Assembly (NCBI RefSeq): GCF_003369795.1
Contig: NZ_CP026730.1
Coordinates: 6,377,001-6,441,000, forward strand
Direction: 5' to 3'
Length of the DNA stretch: 64,000 nt
Source of the DNA: Streptomyces sp. CB09001
GTDB lineage: Bacteria; Actinomycetota; Actinomycetes; Streptomycetales; Streptomycetaceae
Part shown: in pieces, positions 40,947-49,216 of the stretch
How positions within the stretch are numbered: the stretch's first letter is position 1
Layout of the letters: every line of letters starts with the position of its first letter
Position numbers and translations under genes: made by a program
The notes under the pieces: generated by a model
Told to the model about the DNA's origin: nothing
What the model saw: only the letters and a program-made list of their open reading frames with translations
Databases searched by the model: none

Positions 40947-43900
40947 CAGTACTCGACCTCCTGGGAGCGGCGCCGGATCACCGTCACCTCGTCGCGCTGG
41001 TTGCCCGTCGGGCCCAGGTAGTTGAACGCCCAGGACAACTGGGCGTAGCCGCCGATGAGATGGGTCGGCTTGAGGAGCAGACGGGTGAGCGAGTTGTGGA
41101 CGCCGCCGCGTTTCCCGGTCGTCTCCGTGAGCGGGACGTTGACCGTGCGTTCCTGGGCGTGGTGCATGAAGACCGTGCCGGGCGGCATGCGGTGCGAGAC
41201 GATCGCGCGGGCCACCACCACGCCGTTGCGGTTGACCGCCTCGATCCAGTCGTCGTCGGCGACCCCGATCGCCGCCGCGTCCTCGGCGGACATCCAGATG
41301 GTCTGACCGCCCCGGGACAGCGCCAGCATGAACAGGTTGTCCTGGTACTCGGAGTGGATGGACCACTTGTTGTGCGGGGTGAGGTAGCGGACCGTCACCT
41401 CGCGGTGCCCGTCCGGACCGAGTCGCGGCTCGCCGAACAGCCGGTGCATGTCCAGCGGCGGCCGGTACACGGGCAGCGCCTCGCCCAGCTCGTGCATCCA
41501 GTCGTGGTCGACGAAGAAGTGCTGCCGCCCGGTGAGGGTGTGCCACGGCTTGAGGTGCTCGGTGTTGAGCGTGAACGCCGTGTAGCGCCGCCCGCCCGCC
41601 TCGCTGCCCGACCACTCCGGAGAGGTGATCACCGGTACCGGTGCCGCCTGGGTGTCGGCGTAGGTGATCCGCTTGCCCTCGTGCTCGGCCGCCAGGTGGG
41701 CCATCTCCTGCCCGGTCTTCGCCTCCAGGGTGTGGAAACCCTGGGTGGCCAGGCGGCCGTTGGTGGTGCCGGACAGCGACAGGATGGTGTTGGCCGCCTT
41801 CACCGCCGTGTCCAGCGCCGGGCGCCCGTCGGCCGGGCCGCCGCGCACCGTGCCGTTCAGGTCCCGCAGCCGCGCCACCTCCTCGTCCGGCCGCAGCGTG
41901 ATGCCCTTGGCGGGCAGCCCCTTGGCCTCCACCAGCGGACCCAGCGCCGCGAACTTCGCCCCCACCGCCGTGTAGTCGCGCTCCACGACGACGAGGCTCG
42001 GCATCGTCTTCCCGGGCTCCGGCTCGCACTCCCCGCGCCGCCAGTCCCGTACGACACCGCCCGGCTGGGCGATCTCCCCGGGGGTGTCGTGCTGGAGCGG
42101 CGCCGCCACCAGGTCCTTGCGGACCCCGAGGTGGCCCTCGGCCAGCTCGCTCAGCTTCTCCGCGAGGACCTTGAAGGTGTCGAAGTCGGTGCGCGCCTGC
42201 CACGGCGGGTTCACCGCCGGGGAGAAGGCGTGCACGTAGGGGTGCATGTCCGTGCTGGACAGGTCGTGCTTCTCGTACCAGGTCGCGGCGGGCAGCACCA
42301 CGTCGGACAGCAGTGTGGACGAGGTGTGCCGGAAGTCCAGCGACAGCAGCAGGTCGAGCTTGCCCTCGGGCGCCTCCTCGTGCCAGACCACGTCCCGGGG
42401 CCGCTCGCCGGGCGCGGCCTCCTCGGCGCGCAGCGAGGACTGGGTGCCCAGCAGGTGCTTGGTGAAGTACTCGGCGCCCTTGCCGGACGAACCGAGCAGG
42501 TTGGCCCGCCACAGGGTCACGATCCGCGGCCAGTTCCCGGGTGCGTCCGGGTCCTCGCCCGCGAACTTGAGCGTTCCCGCCCGCAGTTCGGCCACCGCGT
42601 TCGCCACCGGGTCGCCGAAGCTCTCGCCCAGCTCCAGCGGGTTGCGGTCGAAGGTCGGGTACGAGGGCATCCAGCCCGTGCGCGCCGACAGGGCGAGACA
42701 GTCCGCGCCCGCCATCCCGGCCAGCCGGCCCTCGCCCAGCGGCGAGGCGAGGACGTCGGCGCGGAACCGGTCGTAGCGCCACTGGTCGGTGTGCAGGTAC
42801 CAGTACCCGGTGCCGATCGCCTGGCGCGGCGGGCGCGACCAGTCCGACGCGGCGGCCAGCGACGCCCAGCCGGTCACCGGGCGGCACTTCTCCTGGCCCA
42901 CGTAGTGCGCCCAGCCGCCCCCGTTGCGGCCCTGGCAGCCGGTGAGCTGGAGCAGGGCCAGGAAGCCCCGGTAGATCGTCTCGGAGTGGAACCAGTGGTT
43001 GGTGCCCGCGCCCATCAGGATCATGCAGCGCCCCTTGGAGCGTTCGGCGGTGCGCGCGAACTCCCGGGCGATGCGGACACAGGCCGCCGCCGGGACCGAG
43101 GTGTGCGTCTCCTGCCAGGCCGGGGTGGCGGGCGCTTCGGCGTCCTCGTACGACGCCGGCCAGTCGCCCGGCAGCTCCGGCCGGGCCACGCCGTACTGGG
43201 CGAGGAGCAGGTCGAAGACGGTCGTCACCAGCGGTCCCGTCGCCCCGCCGAGGCGCGTCGCCGGCACCCCGCGGCGCAGGACGTCGCCGCGTCCCTGCCC
43301 GTGTGTGCCGCCCTCGGTGTCGAAGCGAGGGAGGAGCACTTCCACGCCCGAGGCCATCTCGTGGCCGTGCAGGCTCAGCCGGGGGTGCACGTCGCCCAGG
43401 TCCAGGTTCCACTTCCCCCGGTCGGCGTCGTTCCAGCGGAAACCCAGCGAGCCGTTCGGGACCACCGCGCGGCCCGTCGCCTCGTCCAGCACGACCGTCT
43501 TCCAGCGGGCGTCGTCGCCGCCCTGCCCCAGGTCGGCGGCGCGCAGGAACTTGTCCGGCACGTACGCCCCGTCCCGCTCGGTCAGCGTCACCAGGAACGG
43601 CAGGTCGGTGAAGCGCCGCACGTAGTCGTCGAAGAACGGGGTGACGCGGTCGACGAAGAACTCCTTGAGCACCACGTGCCCCATCGCCATCGCCAGCGCG
43701 GCGTCCGTCCCGGGGTGCGGGTGCAGCCACTGGTCGGCGAACTTGGTGTTGTCCGCGTAGTCGGGCGAGACCACGACCACCTTCTGCCCCCGGTAGCGGG
43801 CCTCCGCCATCCAGTGCGCGTCCGGCGTGCGGGTCACCGGCACGTTCGTACCCCACATGATCAGGTACGCCGCGTCCCACCAGTCGCCCGACTCCGGCAC

Positions 43901-44641
43901 GTCCGTCTGGTCGCCGAAGACCTGCGGGGACGCCACGGGCAGGTCGGCGTACCAGTCGTAGAACGACAGCATCGGGGCGCCGATCAGCGAGTGGAAGCGG
44001 GCGCCCGCGGCATGGGACACCATCGACATCGCGGGGATGGGGGAGAAGCCCGCGATGCGGTCGGGGCCGTGGGCGCGGATCGTGTGCACGTGCGCGGCGG
44101 CGATCATCTCGACCGCCTCGTCCCAGCTCGCCCGCACCAGGCCGCCCTTGCCGCGCGCCCGCTGGTAGCGGGCGCGGCGCTCCGGGTCGCCCTGGACGTC
44201 GGCCCACGCCAGTACCGGGTCCGCCAGCCGGGCCTTCGCCTCCCGGTACATCTCCAGGAGCACCCCGCGCACGTACGGGTAGCGCACCCGGGTGGGGGAG
44301 TAGGTGTACCAGGAGAACGCCGCGCCCCGGGGGCAGCCGCGGGGCTCGTACTCGGGGCGGTCGGGACCGACCGACGGATAGTCCGTGGCCTGGGTCTCCC
44401 AGGTGATGATGCCGTCCTTGACGTACACGTTCCACCGGCACGAACCCGTGCAGTTCACGCCGTGCGTCGACGTCACGACCTTGTCGTGGCTCCAGCGGTC
44501 CCGGTAGAAGGCGTCCGACTCCCGCCCGCCGACCAGCCCGATGCTGTGCAGGTCGGGTGCGGCGGTGCCCGGCCGGAAGAACCGTCCCGCGCGCAGCAGC
44601 GCCGCGCCCGGCTCGGTGGGCGGTGTCCGCGTGTCGGTCAC
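40946..44641 (-). CDS. narG: Respiratory nitrate reductase alpha subunit (molybdenum catalytic)
   Basis: 1231 residues, full length. The FS0 cluster ligands are H60, C64, C68 and C103; the molybdenum ligand is D233 in WYADLPVASPQVFGDQTD. PDAHW and YEKHDLSSTDMHPY match conserved cofactor and active-site segments. It reduces nitrate to nitrite on the cytoplasmic face. The start is the GTG at 44641, five bases after GGGAG; an upstream in-frame ATG at 44692 has no clear site. A hairpin-palindrome lies about 40 bases upstream. No twin-arginine signal, as expected for a cytoplasm-facing Nar. Confidence 0.95.
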   Translation of the reverse strand: MTDTRTPPTEPGAALLRAGRFFRPGTAAPDLHSIGLVGGRESDAFYRDRWSHDKVVTSTHGVNCTGSCRWNVYVKDGIITWETQATDYPSVGPDRPEYEPRGCPRGAAFSWYTYSPTRVRYPYVRGVLLEMYREAKARLADPVLAWADVQGDPERRARYQRARGKGGLVRASWDEAVEMIAAAHVHTIRAHGPDRIAGFSPIPAMSMVSHAAGARFHSLIGAPMLSFYDWYADLPVASPQVFGDQTDVPESGDWWDAAYLIMWGTNVPVTRTPDAHWMAEARYRGQKVVVVSPDYADNTKFADQWLHPHPGTDAALAMAMGHVVLKEFFVDRVTPFFDDYVRRFTDLPFLVTLTERDGAYVPDKFLRAADLGQGGDDARWKTVVLDEATGRAVVPNGSLGFRWNDADRGKWNLDLGDVHPRLSLHGHEMASGVEVLLPRFDTEGGTHGQGRGDVLRRGVPATRLGGATGPLVTTVFDLLLAQYGVARPELPGDWPASYEDAEAPATPAWQETHTSVPAAACVRIAREFARTAERSKGRCMILMGAGTNHWFHSETIYRGFLALLQLTGCQGRNGGGWAHYVGQEKCRPVTGWASLAAASDWSRPPRQAIGTGYWYLHTDQWRYDRFRADVLASPLGEGRLAGMAGADCLALSARTGWMPSYPTFDRNPLELGESFGDPVANAVAELRAGTLKFAGEDPDAPGNWPRIVTLWRANLLGSSGKGAEYFTKHLLGTQSSLRAEEAAPGERPRDVVWHEEAPEGKLDLLLSLDFRHTSSTLLSDVVLPAATWYEKHDLSSTDMHPYVHAFSPAVNPPWQARTDFDTFKVLAEKLSELAEGHLGVRKDLVAAPLQHDTPGEIAQPGGVVRDWRRGECEPEPGKTMPSLVVVERDYTAVGAKFAALGPLVEAKGLPAKGITLRPDEEVARLRDLNGTVRGGPADGRPALDTAVKAANTILSLSGTTNGRLATQGFHTLEAKTGQEMAHLAAEHEGKRITYADTQAAPVPVITSPEWSGSEAGGRRYTAFTLNTEHLKPWHTLTGRQHFFVDHDWMHELGEALPVYRPPLDMHRLFGEPRLGPDGHREVTVRYLTPHNKWSIHSEYQDNLFMLALSRGGQTIWMSAEDAAAIGVADDDWIEAVNRNGVVVARAIVSHRMPPGTVFMHHAQERTVNVPLTETTGKRGGVHNSLTRLLLKPTHLIGGYAQLSWAFNYLGPTGNQRDEVTVIRRRSQEVEY

Positions 44642-44679
44642 GTGCGCTCCCTTGCTCTCCCGGTCCCGGGTGCTCGCCA

Positions 44680-44704
44680 GGCCCTGGTTCACGAACCTAG
44701 GGCC
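44680..44704 (-). promoter_or_regulatory. Palindrome/hairpin in the narG control region
   Basis: Arms GGCCCTGGTTC (44680-44690) and GAACCTAGGGCC (44693-44704) pair with one bulged base around AC. It lies 39 bases before the narG start and could be an operator or a 5' leader hairpin. The gap between narG and the DUF574 gene is 153 bp. Confidence 0.45.
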
Positions 44705-44794
44705 GGGCGCGGGAGCGCACCTGTTCGCGGCGCCCGTACGGGTCAGGGGGCGGGCCGCCGGACGGCCGTGGCGGGGTGTGCGCGCACCGTCGGG

Positions 44795-45604
44795 TCAGGG
44801 CTTGCGGGCCACCCCCGCGTACACCGGCACGATGCCCTCCGTCTGGGCCGCCACGTCCTCCGGGTCCGGCCGCCAGCCGGTGACCGGGATGATGCCGGGG
44901 CCCAGCAGCTCCAGACCGTCGAAGAAGCGCGCGAACTCGGGGAGGGAGCGCGGGTGGAAGGGCGTGCCGCCGCGGGCGAACAGCTCCGCGGCCCTCCCCA
45001 CCGCCTCCGGGTTCAGATCGGGCGTGACCTGCGAGAGGACCAGGTGGCTGCCCGGTGCGAGCACGTCCTTGTACCGCTTGAGCAGGCCGTGCGCGTCGTC
45101 GCCGTCGGCCGCGTCGCCGAGGTAGTGGGTCAGGGCCACCAGCGACAGGGCGACGGGCCGGCCGAAGTCCAGGCACTCGCCCGCCAGCCGCAGGATCAGG
45201 TCCGGGTCCCGGACGTCCGCGTGGACGTACTCGGTGGCGCCCTCCGCCGAGCCGTGCAGCAGCGCCTCGGCGTGCCTGAGGACGATCGGGTCGTTGTCGG
45301 CGTAGACGACCCGCGACTCGGGGGCCACCGCCTGCGCCACCTGGTGCAGGTTCGGCTCGGTGGGGATGCCGGTGCCTATGTCAAGGAACTGGCGGATCCC
45401 GGCCTCGGCGAGGGTACGCACCGCCCGGTGCATGAACCGCCGGTTCGCGCGTGCCCCGCGCACCGCCGTGCTGTCCGCCGCGAGGATCCGGCGGGCCAGC
45501 TCCTCGTCCACCGGGTAGTTGTCCTTGCCGCCCAGCCACCAGTCGTAGACCCGGGCCGGGTGCGGCCTGCTGGTGTCGAGGGGCGCGGGCTCGGATCCGG
45601 TCAT
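44795..45604 (-). CDS. DUF574 SAM-dependent methyltransferase
   Basis: 269 residues of the Streptomyces DUF574 (methyltransferase 19) family: PHPARVYDWWLGGKDNYPVD at the start, RRFMHRAVRTLAEAGIRQFL, DIGTGIPTEPNLHQVAQ as SAM motif I, and VVYADNDPIVLRHAEALL. It probably methylates an unknown small molecule or protein. These genes are many in Streptomyces and often lie next to DUF5753 helix-turn-helix regulators, as here. The ATG is at 45604. Confidence 0.9.
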   Translation of the reverse strand: MTGSEPAPLDTSRPHPARVYDWWLGGKDNYPVDEELARRILAADSTAVRGARANRRFMHRAVRTLAEAGIRQFLDIGTGIPTEPNLHQVAQAVAPESRVVYADNDPIVLRHAEALLHGSAEGATEYVHADVRDPDLILRLAGECLDFGRPVALSLVALTHYLGDAADGDDAHGLLKRYKDVLAPGSHLVLSQVTPDLNPEAVGRAAELFARGGTPFHPRSLPEFARFFDGLELLGPGIIPVTGWRPDPEDVAAQTEGIVPVYAGVARKP

Positions 45605-45647
45605 GCGGTGTCGTCTCCTCAGGGGCCGGGTGGCAGGTCGTCGCCGG

Positions 45648-46511
45648 TCAGAAGTTCTCGCGGTACTCGCGCAGGATCTTCTCGGTGCGCTGGGTCGAGG
45701 CGGCGCGCGCCGTCATGTGGTCCAGGACCTCCAGGTGCGCCGAGACCTCGGTGCGGGAGTCCAGGTACAGGGCGCCCGTCAGGTACTCGGTGAAGACCAT
45801 GTCGGGCAGCTCCGGCTCCGCGAAGCGGAACAGGGTGAACGGCGCGTACGTCCCGGGGTGCGGCCCGTCCTCGAACTCGGCGACCTGGAGCGTCACCCGG
45901 TCCCGCGCGGCGAACTCCAGCAGCTTGTCCAGCTGCTCGCGCATCACCCGGCCGTGGATGCTCACCGGCCGCTTCAGCACCGTCTCGTCCATCACCACCC
46001 ACAGGTGGGGCGGGTCCGGGCGGTCCAGGAGCCGCTGTCGCTCCATGCGCAGGGACACGTGCCGCTCCACCGCGTCCGCGCCCGCGTTGCCGATCGTCCC
46101 GGCCTCCAGGACCGAGCGCGCGTAGTCCTCGGTCTGCAGCAGCCCGGGCACGAAGTGCGGCTCGTAGGACCGGACGATCCGCGCGGCGCCCTCCAGGCTC
46201 ACGTACAGGCTGAACCAGTCCGGCAGCACGTCGTGGTACCGCTGCCACCAGCCCGGCTGGTTCGCGTCCTCGGCGAGCGCGACGAAGGCCGCGACCTCGT
46301 CGGAGCCGACTCCGTACGCCGTCAGCAGTATCTGGACGTACGGTATTTTCAGCGCGACCTCGGCCATTTCCATGCGCCGCACGGTCGCCGGGGCCACGCG
46401 GAGCACCTTGGCGGCCTCCTCGCGCTTGAGTCCCGCCGTCTCCCGCAGTTCCTGCAGCCGTCTGCCGAGGACCACCTGGCCCACGGTGGGTGCGGCCCGC
46501 CGCTCGCTCAC
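45648..46511 (-). CDS. XRE-family helix-turn-helix regulator with DUF5753 domain
   Basis: 287 residues. The helix-turn-helix is at about residues 10-60 (LGRRLQELRETAGLKREEAA, then KVLRVAPATVRRMEMAEVAL); the C-terminal 200 residues are the DUF5753 domain (PDWFSLYVSLEGAARIVRSY, HFVPGLLQTEDYARSVL, DTVTLQVAEFEDG-like strands). Such proteins are abundant developmental regulators that usually pair with small DUF397 proteins; none is seen nearby. The start is GTG 46511, six bases after GGGGAGG. The longer open frame from 46535 or 46542 lacks a site. Confidence 0.88.
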   Translation of the reverse strand: MSERRAAPTVGQVVLGRRLQELRETAGLKREEAAKVLRVAPATVRRMEMAEVALKIPYVQILLTAYGVGSDEVAAFVALAEDANQPGWWQRYHDVLPDWFSLYVSLEGAARIVRSYEPHFVPGLLQTEDYARSVLEAGTIGNAGADAVERHVSLRMERQRLLDRPDPPHLWVVMDETVLKRPVSIHGRVMREQLDKLLEFAARDRVTLQVAEFEDGPHPGTYAPFTLFRFAEPELPDMVFTEYLTGALYLDSRTEVSAHLEVLDHMTARAASTQRTEKILREYRENF

Positions 46512-46611
46512 GCCACGCCTCCCCAACGCGCCCAAGTCTCATCGCAGTCTGTCATGTTCCTCTGTCAGTCTCACAGGGGTGTTCGTGGATCTTTCTCGGA
46601 CCGGACGCCAA

Positions 46612-46648
46612 ACCCGGCGGGTGCCGGACGCATTACCCGGCGGGTAAT
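46612..46648. promoter_or_regulatory. Pair of ACCCGGCGGGT palindromes
   Basis: Two identical 11-base palindromes, ACCCGGCGGGT, lie at 46612-46622 and 46635-46645, exactly 23 bp apart start to start (about two turns of helix). The second extends to ATTACCCG-G-CGGGTAAT (46632-46648). This looks like a two-site operator for a dimeric repressor (TetR-like length). It lies 114 bp before the membrane protein gene and about 100 bp from the divergent regulator gene. Confidence 0.6.
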
Positions 46649-46761
46649 CGACCGGGCCCGTGCGGGGCGGGATCGTGGAGCCACCGGGTTCCGGTCCGGC
46701 GCACTCCGGCCCGGAACCCGGCCCACCCCAGCATGTCCGACCCGACGGAGGGTGACTCGTC

Positions 46762-47187
46762 ATGTCCACGCACCAGCTTGCCGCACTCGCCCGTACGGCC
46801 GAGCCCCGGCTGATGCTCCGCCGCTTCCTGGCCCTCGACGCGGTGGTGACCGGCGCCAACGCGCTCGCCTACCTCGCGCTCTCCGGCCCGCTCGGCCGCT
46901 GGTTCGGCGCCGGCTCCGGCCTGCTTCTCGCCCTCGGCGCCTTCCTCGCGGTGTACGCCGGGTGCGTGGGCCTGCTGGCCGCCCGCCTCCGGCCTCCCGC
47001 GCTCGCGGTCCGGGCCGTCGTCGAGGCCAACCTGGCCTGGGCGGCCGTCAGCCTCGTCGCGCTCGCGCTCTGGCTCACGCCCACCACGGCCGGAGCGGTG
47101 TGGACGGTGCTCCAGGCCGTCGTCGTGACCGGGTTCGCGCTGCTCCAGTACGCGGCCCTGAGACAGGGTCAGGGAAGCAGTGTGTGA
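46762..47187 (+). CDS. Integral membrane protein (four helices)
   Basis: 141 residues. After a short soluble start (HQLAALARTAEPRLMLRR) come four hydrophobic segments: FLALDAVVTGANALAYLALS, LLLALGAFLAVYAGCVGLLA, AVVEANLAWAAVSLVALALW and AGAVWTVLQAVVVTGFALLQ. No known domain or charge pattern defines a function. Similar small proteins accompany dehydratase or stress genes in Streptomyces. GGAGGG lies before the ATG. The C-terminal 19 bases overlap the convergent regulator gene. Confidence 0.85.
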   Translation: MSTHQLAALARTAEPRLMLRRFLALDAVVTGANALAYLALSGPLGRWFGAGSGLLLALGAFLAVYAGCVGLLAARLRPPALAVRAVVEANLAWAAVSLVALALWLTPTTAGAVWTVLQAVVVTGFALLQYAALRQGQGSSV

Positions 47188-47987
47188 AGGTACTTGACCG
47201 TCGCCGGGTCGGCCGGGAGCAGCGTCTCGATGGCCAGCTCGGCGACCGTCACGTCCATCGGGGTGTTGAAGGTGGAGATGGACGAGATGAACGACAGGAC
47301 GTTTCCCTGGTGCTCGATCTGCATCGGCAGCGCGAAGTACGGCACCGGTTCCTCCGGCTCGCCGCCCGGCGCGGTCTCCGGCACCGGGTACGCCGCCACC
47401 TCGTCGTACAGCTCCCGCAGCGGCTGCGAGCGGTGCAGGGCGATCTGCCGTCCCATCTGCTCCAGCAAGTGGCCGCGCCACTCGCGCAGGTTGCGGATGC
47501 GCGGCGCCAGTCCCTCCGGGTGCAGCGTCAGCCGGATGGCGTTCAGCGGCGGTGCGAGCAGGTGCTCCGCGACGCCGTCCATCAGCATCGTGATCCCCCG
47601 ATTGGCCGCCAGCACCCGGTACGTCCCGTCGACGACCAGCGCCGGATACGGCTCGTAGCCCCGGATCAGCCGTTCCATGCCCTCGCGCAGGGCGCCGAGC
47701 GCGGGGTCGTCCAGCGGGGTCTCCGGGTAGCGCGGGGCGTAACCGGCCGCGAGCAGCAGCGCGTTGCGCTCGCGCACGGGGACGTCCAGGTGCTCGGCGA
47801 GGCGCAGCACCATCTCCTCGCTCGGCCGGGAGCGGCCCGTCTCGACGAAGCTGATGTGGCGGGCGGAGGAGTCGGCGCGCAGCGCCAGCTCCAGCTGGCT
47901 GACCCGGCGCCGCTCCCGCCAGGCCCGCAGCAGGGGGCCCACGCCCCGGTCGGTGGCGGGGGCGGTACCGGACATGAGTGCGGTCAT
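47169..47987 (-). CDS. XRE-family regulator with MmyB-like ligand domain
   Basis: 272 residues. The helix-turn-helix occupies residues 13-70 (LLRAWRERRRVSQLELALRA, DSSARHISFVETGRSRPSEE). The rest is the MmyB-like PAS-type ligand-binding region (GMERLIRGYEPYPALVVDGT, LHPEGLAPRIRNLREWRG). Regulators of this type often control neighbouring dehydrogenase or reductase genes in response to small molecules. ATG at 47987; M5 at 47975 is an alternative. It is divergent from the dehydratase gene and overlaps the end of the membrane protein gene by 19 bp. Confidence 0.88.
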   Translation of the reverse strand: MTALMSGTAPATDRGVGPLLRAWRERRRVSQLELALRADSSARHISFVETGRSRPSEEMVLRLAEHLDVPVRERNALLLAAGYAPRYPETPLDDPALGALREGMERLIRGYEPYPALVVDGTYRVLAANRGITMLMDGVAEHLLAPPLNAIRLTLHPEGLAPRIRNLREWRGHLLEQMGRQIALHRSQPLRELYDEVAAYPVPETAPGGEPEEPVPYFALPMQIEHQGNVLSFISSISTFNTPMDVTVAELAIETLLPADPATVKYLHTLLP

Positions 47988-48089
47988 GCCCAGCACGGTA
48001 GTCGACGCCGGGCCGCGCCGGAGCGGCCGCGCTGTGGCACGCTGGAGCCGATCCGTCCGTCGAGCAGCACCAGCGAAGGAGCGCAGCAC

Positions 48090-48395
48090 ATGCCCGTCGA
48101 ACCGCTGTCGTCGCAGGAGGTCGAGGAGCGCCTGGCCGGGCTGCCCGGCTGGTCGATCGACGCCGGCCGCCTCACCCGCTCCTACCGGCTCGGCTCGCAC
48201 TTCGCGGCGGCCGCGATGGTCGTCCACGTCGCCCAGGTGCAGGAGGAGCTCGACCACCACTCCGACCTGACCCTCGGCTACAACACGGTCGCCCTCGCCG
48301 TGCACACCCACAGCGCGGGCGGCGCCGTCACCGAGAAGGACATCGAGCTCGCCCGCAGGGTGGAGGACCTGGCCGCCGGTCACGGGGCACACTGA
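48090..48395 (+). CDS. Pterin-4a-carbinolamine dehydratase
   Basis: 101 residues, the usual size. It matches the PCD/DCoH family: LSSQEVEERLAGLPGWSIDA, then RSYRLGSHFAAAAMVVHVAQVQEELDHHSDLTLGYNTVALAVHTHSAGGAVTEKDIELAR. The catalytic histidines are in HHSDLT and VHTHSAGG. It dehydrates the 4a-hydroxy product of tetrahydrobiopterin hydroxylases; no hydroxylase is next to it. GAAGGAG lies eight bases before the ATG. A methyltransferase gene follows after four bases. Confidence 0.92.
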   Translation: MPVEPLSSQEVEERLAGLPGWSIDAGRLTRSYRLGSHFAAAAMVVHVAQVQEELDHHSDLTLGYNTVALAVHTHSAGGAVTEKDIELARRVEDLAAGHGAH

Positions 48396-48399
48396 CGGT

Positions 48400-49140
48400 G
48401 TGCTCGACTACGACAAGGAAGCGGAGCGGTACGACGAGTCCCGCGGCGGCGAGCCCCGGGCCGCGGCGGCCGCGCGGGCCGTACTGAGCCTGCTGCCGCG
48501 GCAGGCCCGCCGCCTGCTCGACGTGGGGTGTGGCACCGGCATCGTCACCCGGCGGATCGCGGCCGGACGCGACGGCCTCCGGGTGACCGGCGTCGACCTC
48601 GTCCCCGCCATGGCCCGCCGTGCCGACGCCCGGCTGCCCGGGGCCGTCGCGCTGGCCGACAGCCGCCGACTGCCCTTTGCGGGCGGGGAGTTCGACGCCG
48701 TCACCAGCGTCTGGCTGCTGCACCTCGCGGGCGGCGCCCGGAACACACGGGCGATCGTCGGCGAGTGCGCCCGCGTGCTGCGGCCCGGCGGGGTGTACGT
48801 GACCACGGTGGACAAAGGCGCCTCGCACAACGTGGGCAGCGACATCGACGCCGTGCTCGCCGCCCGCCCGCCCAGCACCGCGCACGACGCCGCCCACCTG
48901 GTCGAGGAGTACGCCCGCGAGCACGGGCTGCTCCCCGTGGGTATGGCCCGCTTCACCGGCCACGGCCAGGGCCGCAGCCCCCGCCGGACGGTGGCGGACC
49001 TGCGGCGCGGCTGGTTCGTCACGCTGCCGCCGGGCGCGCCGCTCGCGGAGGAGTTCGCGGCGCGGCTGGCGGCCCTGCCTCACCAGGACCGGCCCCGGCC
49101 CGACCCGGTCTTCACGCTCGCGGCGTTCCGGAAGCCGTAG
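48400..49140 (+). CDS. Class I SAM-dependent methyltransferase
   Basis: 246 residues. The motif I sequence is LLDVGCGTGIVTRRIAAG, followed by VTGVDLVPAMARRADARLPG, FDAVTSVWLLHLAGGARNTR and LRPGGVYVTTVDKG, a UbiE-like methyltransferase 11 layout. The C-terminal part contains ARFTGHGQGRSPRRTVADLRRG. The GTG start is four bases after the dehydratase stop, suggesting co-transcription. Substrate unknown. Confidence 0.9.
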   Translation: MLDYDKEAERYDESRGGEPRAAAAARAVLSLLPRQARRLLDVGCGTGIVTRRIAAGRDGLRVTGVDLVPAMARRADARLPGAVALADSRRLPFAGGEFDAVTSVWLLHLAGGARNTRAIVGECARVLRPGGVYVTTVDKGASHNVGSDIDAVLAARPPSTAHDAAHLVEEYAREHGLLPVGMARFTGHGQGRSPRRTVADLRRGWFVTLPPGAPLAEEFAARLAALPHQDRPRPDPVFTLAAFRKP

Positions 49141-49154
49141 GGCGAGGGCGGCAA

Positions 49155-49169
49155 CCCGGCGGCGCCGGG
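49155..49169 (+). terminator. Short GC hairpin
   Basis: CCCGGC-GGC-GCCGGG lies 14 bases after the methyltransferase stop and 48 bases before the lyase gene. It is a weak terminator candidate. Confidence 0.35.
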
Positions 49170-49216
49170 CGGCGACTGGGAGACGGAATCCATCCGCCCT
49201 CCAGGAGGTTCGTCAC

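Noticed and set aside
39351..44441. A 1696-codon minus-strand frame that reads through narG and narH
   Set aside because: Only its last 531 codons (narH) are real. The rest is a shadow of narG in another frame, Arg/Pro/Gly-rich and with no domain. High GC removes stop codons.
41060..45793. A 1577-codon plus-strand frame opposite narG and the DUF574 gene
   Set aside because: Composition is Arg/Gly/Val/His-rich without motifs and it is antisense to firmly identified genes.
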